From contig JAMWET010003518.1 in the NCBI GenBank assembly GCA_024036415.1, forward strand, positions 352,001 through 416,000: 64,000 bases of DNA, read 5' to 3'. This DNA is from Prochilodus magdalenae (Eukaryota > Chordata > Actinopteri > Characiformes > Prochilodontidae). Of the stretch, positions 58,701 to 64,000 are shown piece by piece. Numbering within the stretch: the stretch's first letter is position 1; every line of letters begins with the position of its first letter. The position numbers and the translations under genes are program-made. Under the pieces are notes generated by a model. It ran no database searches, was not told the DNA's origin, and saw only the letters and a program-made list of their open reading frames with translations.

Positions 58701-60239
58701 ATGTGCTACCAAACATGGATTAATGTTTCTATGTGTCAGACAGTTACGGCTGTGCCACTGACATAAAGCAGCACAGACATATGAATACCGCTCCTCCGCA
58801 GAGAAGACGGAGGAGGACTGTTTCTCAGACGCTGGGAGCGTTTATTTCTGTGTAATTTCAACAAAATTAAAGTGACGACCCAGACAAGCCTTTCAGAGGC
58901 TCACAAAGCGCAGTTACCGCTGCTGTTTCTGAATGGCCATTGTCTCCCATTTTTTAATTCACACAAATCTGTCCCTGCCATGTTCGACAGCTGCCCTCTG
59001 ACTTTACCACTCTGGCCTCCTCACAGAAGTTCGACACTTTACGCACTAAACCTGCACCACCTTAGCCCAGGCGGCTCTTGCTCTCGCTCACTGGCTCCCT
59101 GAGGGGCTGTGAGGCAGATGAATAATTTAGTCCCTCACTTAACTCAGCTTACCTTTACTTTATGATCAACCCGAGACTCAGTTTCTCAGCTTGTCGGAAT
59201 TCAACTCAAGTCCAATTCCGCAGGCTTGACATTAAGCGATCCAAGCCAATAAGCAGTGAACCCACTATGAACTTGCACCGAAATGCATCCATCCCCTACT
59301 GCTGCTGAAAGCAGGTTTAGATTTTGACAGAAATGAGGAAAGCATACAGAGTAATGAGGGGAGAAGAGGAGGAGAGTCAAGCACTGCAGAGGTGTTTTTA
59401 CATCACTGCAATGGCAGCTTGTTTCTTTTGACTTAGTTGACTTAGAGTATTTGTATGCAGGGTTAGGAGAGTTACTTTACAACTATGTCCCAGTGCAAAT
59501 TACATACTGTCAAAATGCCATTCGCAAATTAATCTCAGAGGCTTACTGTCTCCAAATAACAAAATTGGATTACTTTGCACTAGTTTTAATGACTTACCTT
59601 TTAAAAGTCATCAAGTTAAATACAGACAAGAGAGAAACAATCTCAATATGTAGTGGACAGTTGTATGTAGTGTGTGTAAGACATTGCCTGGCTAGTAAAA
59701 TCACAGTTTGGATTTCAATAAGCAAACACTTCAGAGCCTTTAACTGAATACTTACTGCGGTGATTAATATGTTCCAGCAGCCAACAACCCTGGACGAAGT
59801 GGACGAAGTACACAAACCATGTAGTTGAGCTCAAGTTATTCCTCCAGTAAAGGAGAAGTTCGTCCCTTTAGACCTCCACTGGAGTAGAAGTACTACAGTA
59901 TTTACCTTCAAATGTACTTAAGTATGGAGAGTAACGGGAGCATGATTTATTACGGCTGTAATGTCCTATTATTATTTCTGGAACAATCAGCTCAGTTTCG
60001 GTGAAGAGACCCCAGTGTCTTTCTTGCTCTACCAATCATTACTAGAAGGCTATTAATTAGACACTGATGTCAATTAAAATGATCAGCAGCATAAAACACT
60101 GAAGGAGAACTTGCCTAGCTCACATGTGAAGCCGAGCACGAGACCATTTGCATGCATTGGTTACCATGACTGTAATGTAACACTTGTTCTTTTGTATCCT
60201 GATTATGTAAAGCTGGTCATTTGTTAAAACCCAAGTCTA
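55711..60239. other. Stretch without recognised gene
   Basis: 4.5 kb with no recognised gene or repeat. AT-rich at 55720-56820 and 58140-58560. Open frames around 56838-57107 and 57618-57283 have no known domain. Confidence 0.5.
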
Positions 60240-60772
60240 CAGGGGTTGGACAATGAAACTGAAACACCTGGTTTTAGACCACAATCATTTATTAGTATGG
60301 TGTAGGGCCTCCTTTTGCGGCCAATACAGCGTCAGTTCGTCTTGGGAATGACATATACTGCGTCCTGCACAGTGGTCAGAGGGATTGTAAGCCATTCTTC
60401 TTGCAGGATAGTGGCCAGGTCACTACGTGATGCTGGTGGAGGTTCGTCCTTCTTGGTGGTATGCTGACATTACCCTGGATACCGTGGCTCTTGATACATC
60501 ACAAAGACTTGCTGTCTTGGTCACAGATGCGCCAGCAAGACGTGCACCAACAGTTTGTCCTCTTTTGAACTCTGGTATGTCACCCATAATGTTGTGTGCA
60601 TTGCAGTATTTTGAGCAGAACTGTGCTCTTACCTGCTAACTGAACCTTCACACTCTGCTCTTACTGGTGCAATGTGCAATTAATGAAGATTGGCCACCAG
60701 GCTGGTCCAATTTAGCCATGAGACCTCCCACACTAAAATGACAGGTGTTTCAGTTTCATTGTCCAACCCCTG
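60240..60772 (-). mobile_element. Tc1-type element M, deletion derivative 2 (both TIRs intact)
   Basis: A 533-bp element with perfect 31-bp TIRs (60240-60270 and 60742-60772), flanked by TA on both sides (60238-60239, 60773-60774). On the minus strand it keeps the first transposase codons and then jumps to a C-terminal piece with Ser-Asp-Leu-Ala-Thr-Ile-Leu-Gln-Glu-Glu-Trp. The last codons, Ala-Ala-Lys-Gly-Gly-Pro-Thr-Pro-Tyr-stop, are preserved in another frame. The DNA-binding domain is mostly deleted and the core is gone. It is non-autonomous but has intact ends, so in principle it could be mobilised in trans. Confidence 0.93.
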
Positions 60773-60807
60773 TATGTGTACAAAGGAAAGTTGGTACATA
60801 TGAGTTT

Positions 60808-60857
60808 TAATAATAATAATAATAATAATAATAGTTTTTGTTGTTGTTGTTGTTGTA
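60808..60857. repeat. (TAA)n and (GTT)n microsatellites
   Basis: About eight TAA units then, after a short spacer, about seven GTT units, 35 bp beyond the Tc1-type element. Confidence 0.95.
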
Positions 60858-62275
60858 GTGGGTATACTTGAGACATTTTGAGAAACCTATCTGTCTCCCA
60901 AAGCTGAGGCTGAGGTTTTATCTTCCTATTTTTCTCCTGCTATGATGTTGTGGAGGGCTTCATTACAAACCGTCTCCCTTTGCGTGAGAGTCCAGAGATT
61001 CATATCCACAATCTCCCTGCACACACTCGCCCCTGCTTCCATCAGAACAGAGAGGAGCACGAGGGAGACTGAGAGCACGTGCGGTAACACAGGAATTTTA
61101 GAATGATATAAAGATGTTTGCGCACCCAGAAGTACAAGTGCAAAAAAGAGTAAGGCCTCACATTTGTCAACCTCAATCTCTTATCTTGTAGTGTTAAACA
61201 AACTTGAATATGTGCTTCTATTTCAGGCCTTAGACACTGACGTGTGTGTGTGTCTGATGAGATCATATCTGCGATCAGGTGCTGTTTGTTCAGTCTTTCT
61301 CTGCATCTGCCAGAGGCCCAGCGCCAGTCACCAACTCAGTCAGTCTCTCACAAATGGTCTGAGCATTTGTTTTTAGTGGCAGGGGTGAGACAGGGGCCAT
61401 GTGCGAGACTTATCTAAATATGGAAGTCAAGATTTATTCGGCAGCAAGACGTGAAAACTCAGCGACTGACTTATGGACTTGATGCCTAAATTCCAAACGT
61501 GAAAGAGCATATCAATGCTGCTGTAGGAAAAATCTTGCATCTCTGAAACAATTAGGAATTCATACACTGTGACGATATGTCCGTCAAACTGAGAGGAAGG
61601 ATGAACAGCTCAGTTGCTTCTTTACCGCCATGAAGGTACATGCAGTTCCTTTCATCGTTCATTGTCATTCAGCTCATTATTATTTACTAACAGTGTTATT
61701 AAAAATGAACTGGGCCCACTCTTGGAGCTTAAGATGGAAATTTGGTAAAGAATTTTGGCAAAGGAAGTTATTTCACATCTTCAAACAGAGCTGGATGTTT
61801 TAGGGCCATAACTGCAGTTTAATCAAGAGGGTTTTGCCATGACAGGTCTGTCCGCCCTGTTCAAACTCCCCGACCACTCCTAAGAGCGGGCTGGACCACA
61901 TGGAGGGAGGAAGGGAACTTCCCCCCTCTGCATTATTCTTCGGCATACTTTAGCTTCCTCACCTGATGGGACATCTAATCTTTCCCCCGGTTATTGTTGT
62001 ATTCAGATGTTTTAAGATAATAAGGTTCTCTTCAGTGTAGCATGCTCCCAGAACCACCAGTTCAAGGCCTAACTGAATGATTAATTGTATTCTGGTCCAA
62101 GAGACTAAATAGATTATGTCTAATCTATTTAAAATACTTGTAAACTATTAAAAAGAGATCAATAATTTATCATGAGATAACATATAGCATATTAGATAAA
62201 AGAAGTATTTTTATCATGAGGCTGAGGGTGGTAGCATTCTTCTGTAGGGTCAAAGTGACAATTCTTAAAAATTAC
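60858..62275. other. Stretch without recognised gene
   Basis: Unique sequence; nothing recognised. Confidence 0.5.
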
Positions 62276-62326
62276 AATATAATAATAATAATTAATAAGA
62301 AATCAATAAATAAATGAATAAATAAA

Positions 62327-62397
<71 letters not shown>

Positions 62398-62398
62398 C
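62276..62398. repeat. Compound (AATA)n-(AAT)n microsatellite
   Basis: AATA tetranucleotide units passing into a long AAT triplet run. Minus-strand frames over it (poly-Ile, poly-Tyr) are artefacts. Confidence 0.95.
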
Positions 62399-63039
62399 AT
62401 AACAATATTTAACTGTGTTACCAGAATAACTACGAGGCTGTTGCCCCTTAAATCCATGCTGGGTTAAGCTGTTAGTGAGCAATGAGGGGTGAAAGAACCA
62501 GTGTGAGAGTTCTCCACAAAGAAGGCCAGGCCGAGACAAGAGCACAACGGCAGTTCCTTGCTACTGGCTCCTGTGACCGTGAATGCATGTAGGCTCATGG
62601 AATGACTGTATAAGAGACCTCAAAATGTCAAATAGGAATATGCCATTGTGTTAGCTGTTACATGTTACTTACATGTTACTTGTTACTATTTTATACACAG
62701 TATGGTAAGAGGTACTGTGCTCCACTGTCCCAACTATGTTCCATAGTAAATTAGCTTTTCTACACAAAAAGAAACACTTATTAATGTTGACTTGCTAGCT
62801 CACCTACAATGAGAATACACTAGTTTGCCTCCAAGTTTTTACTTCTGTCCTACAACCTGTGTTATAGTGCATTTTTAGCCAAAGACACTGCTTGTCTTCA
62901 TATTTCTTTTAAATGTCAACATCAGAACTGTGTACGATAATTTACCTGACATTACTGCACAAAACATTTACAGGTAACTCCATGGCAAATTCGTACTTGT
63001 TATGTGGCTATACCGAAGTGATACAGGGTCTCAAAGAGC
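62399..63039. other. Stretch without recognised gene
   Basis: Nothing recognised. Confidence 0.5.
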
Positions 63040-63250
63040 ATGCTATCACATCACTGTTTGCATAATATGAGCTCAGCAGCTGTCCTTTGTTCTTACATTG
63101 TATGAAAATGTAGTGATTAATGGACCAATAGAAATGCTCCAAAACTGCTTCCAATAAAATCTCCTAACATTAACTTACTTGGAAAGTAAAGAATGTGAAT
63201 GCTGTCTAAAGTTGCTATTTTGGAGATGCGTGTTTTCCTTTAGTCATAAA
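63040..63250 (+). mobile_element. MITE family X, copy 5 (diverged)
   Basis: Recognised by the central block ttaatggaccaatagaaatg and the right end aaagttgctattttggagat...gttttccttta. The left TIR is eroded. First arm of a second inverted pair. Confidence 0.55.
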
Positions 63251-63308
63251 TGATTAGAATTTAGCCCCTAGCCAAATCTGATGACCTCTGCGCTAAACTA
63301 TCCTCCTG

Positions 63309-63310
<2 letters not shown>

Positions 63311-63343
<33 letters not shown>
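63311..63343. repeat. (AT)n microsatellite between two MITE arms
   Basis: About 15 AT repeats between copies 5 and 6 of MITE family X, the same arrangement as at 18.2 kb. Confidence 0.95.
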
Positions 63344-63344
<1 letters not shown>

Positions 63345-63354
63345 TGTGTCAAAA

Positions 63355-63515
63355 GACAAAGCAAATATGGCAAAAAAAAACTATTTTCATTTTAATGTAA
63401 ATCTATGGAACCAGACTTTTTAAGCAGTTTTGAGCCATTTCTGTTGGCCCATCCATCATAAATCACCAAAAATGAAGATACATATTTTTCTTTGGACATC
63501 AACAATACATGAAAA
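63355..63515 (-). mobile_element. MITE family X, copy 6 (inverted)
   Basis: Matches the reverse complement of the family: atggaaccagactttttaag, ttgagccatttctgttggcc, then aaaatgaagatacatattt and ctttggacatcaac at the terminal side. Tail-to-tail with copy 5. Confidence 0.65.
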
Positions 63516-64000
63516 GTTTCTGAGCACATTATACACTACTTTTAATCATTTTATTTTTGTTTGTTTTCATGATTATATATTGTTAGGGCAAAGGCATTAA
63601 TGCTATATTGCAGCCACCTTTATTATGGAAATAAAAATGTGCTTTCTTTTATATATCAGATGTTATTCTTTTTATAAATGTGCTTCATCCCAGACTGATG
63701 GAGCATTTAGGAATGAACGTCATCATAATAGTCTTTGCACATACAGCACTGAGTGTGCCGTCTGATTTTTGCCTTGCCATTTTCTGTTCCTCTCTGCTTT
63801 AGCACTTGTCTGCACGGTCCCAGCCCTTGTAGTGTAGTGCAGTTGTGCATCTTGCATGTTGCACCAGTGTGAACCCTAAATAAGACATCTGTTTTTCTGT
63901 AGTGGTACAAAGACAACAAAGAACTGAACTAATTTGTTGAGGGTTTGTACAAGGGGAACGGCTAAATGAACCCAAACTCTGATGACATGTGTCAGAGTGG
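63516..64000. other. Right-edge stretch without recognised gene
   Basis: Nothing recognised up to the window edge; a minus-strand frame at 63919-63707 shows no domain. Confidence 0.5.

Noticed and set aside
62272..62545. Poly-Ile and poly-Tyr frames
   Set aside because: Translation of the AAT/AATA microsatellite.

Overview
The window looks like 64 kb of non-coding vertebrate DNA, most probably from a teleost fish and perhaps an otophysan. The evidence is the repeat content: decayed Tc1/mariner transposons, tRNA-derived SINEs with the conserved fish tail, a TTAA-flanked MITE, a solo LTR, and many di-, tri- and tetranucleotide microsatellites. No operons, ribosome binding sites or long conserved reading frames are present. 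I recognise no complete protein-coding gene. Most open frames are chance frames or read through repeats. The species cannot be named from the sequence alone.

Layout. 1-5 kb: a 16-bp minisatellite abutting a Tc1 relic, a 380-bp solo LTR with perfect 5-bp target duplications, then a second Tc1 relic. 7-20 kb: a piggyBac-like MITE, three more Tc1 relics, and an inverted pair of one MITE family around an AT microsatellite. 20-25 kb: a small TIR element and a nested duplication (A-B-A'...B') carrying a Tc1 helix-turn-helix fragment. 25-40 kb: mostly unique sequence with a 75-bp minisatellite inside a TIR element, a dispersed fish repeat, a SINE, a perfect 20-bp hairpin and three weak exon candidates (one on +, two on -). 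The most gene-like is a possible first exon on the minus strand at 39.65-39.78 kb (start codon in good context, seven codons, then a GTAAGC donor), with a pyrimidine-rich tract on its upstream side. 40-51 kb: another MITE copy, a possible THAP-like relic, two SINE copies, and a cluster of Tc1 relic, AT/T tract and Tc1 deletion derivative. 52-64 kb: an unclassified repeat, a MITE nested inside an older repeat, an intact non-autonomous Tc1-type element with 31-bp perfect TIRs, triplet repeats and a second inverted MITE pair around an AT tract.

How it fits together. The simplest reading is intergenic or long-intron sequence shaped by DNA transposons. If the minus-strand exon candidates are real, sequence below about 39.6 kb would be the first intron of a gene read right to left. 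Exon and conserved-element calls are inference and weak. The repeat structures (TIRs, target duplications, box A/B promoters, nesting, tandem periods) can be read directly from the sequence. I found no evidence of a new multi-gene system; the most unusual items are structural arrangements of mobile elements.
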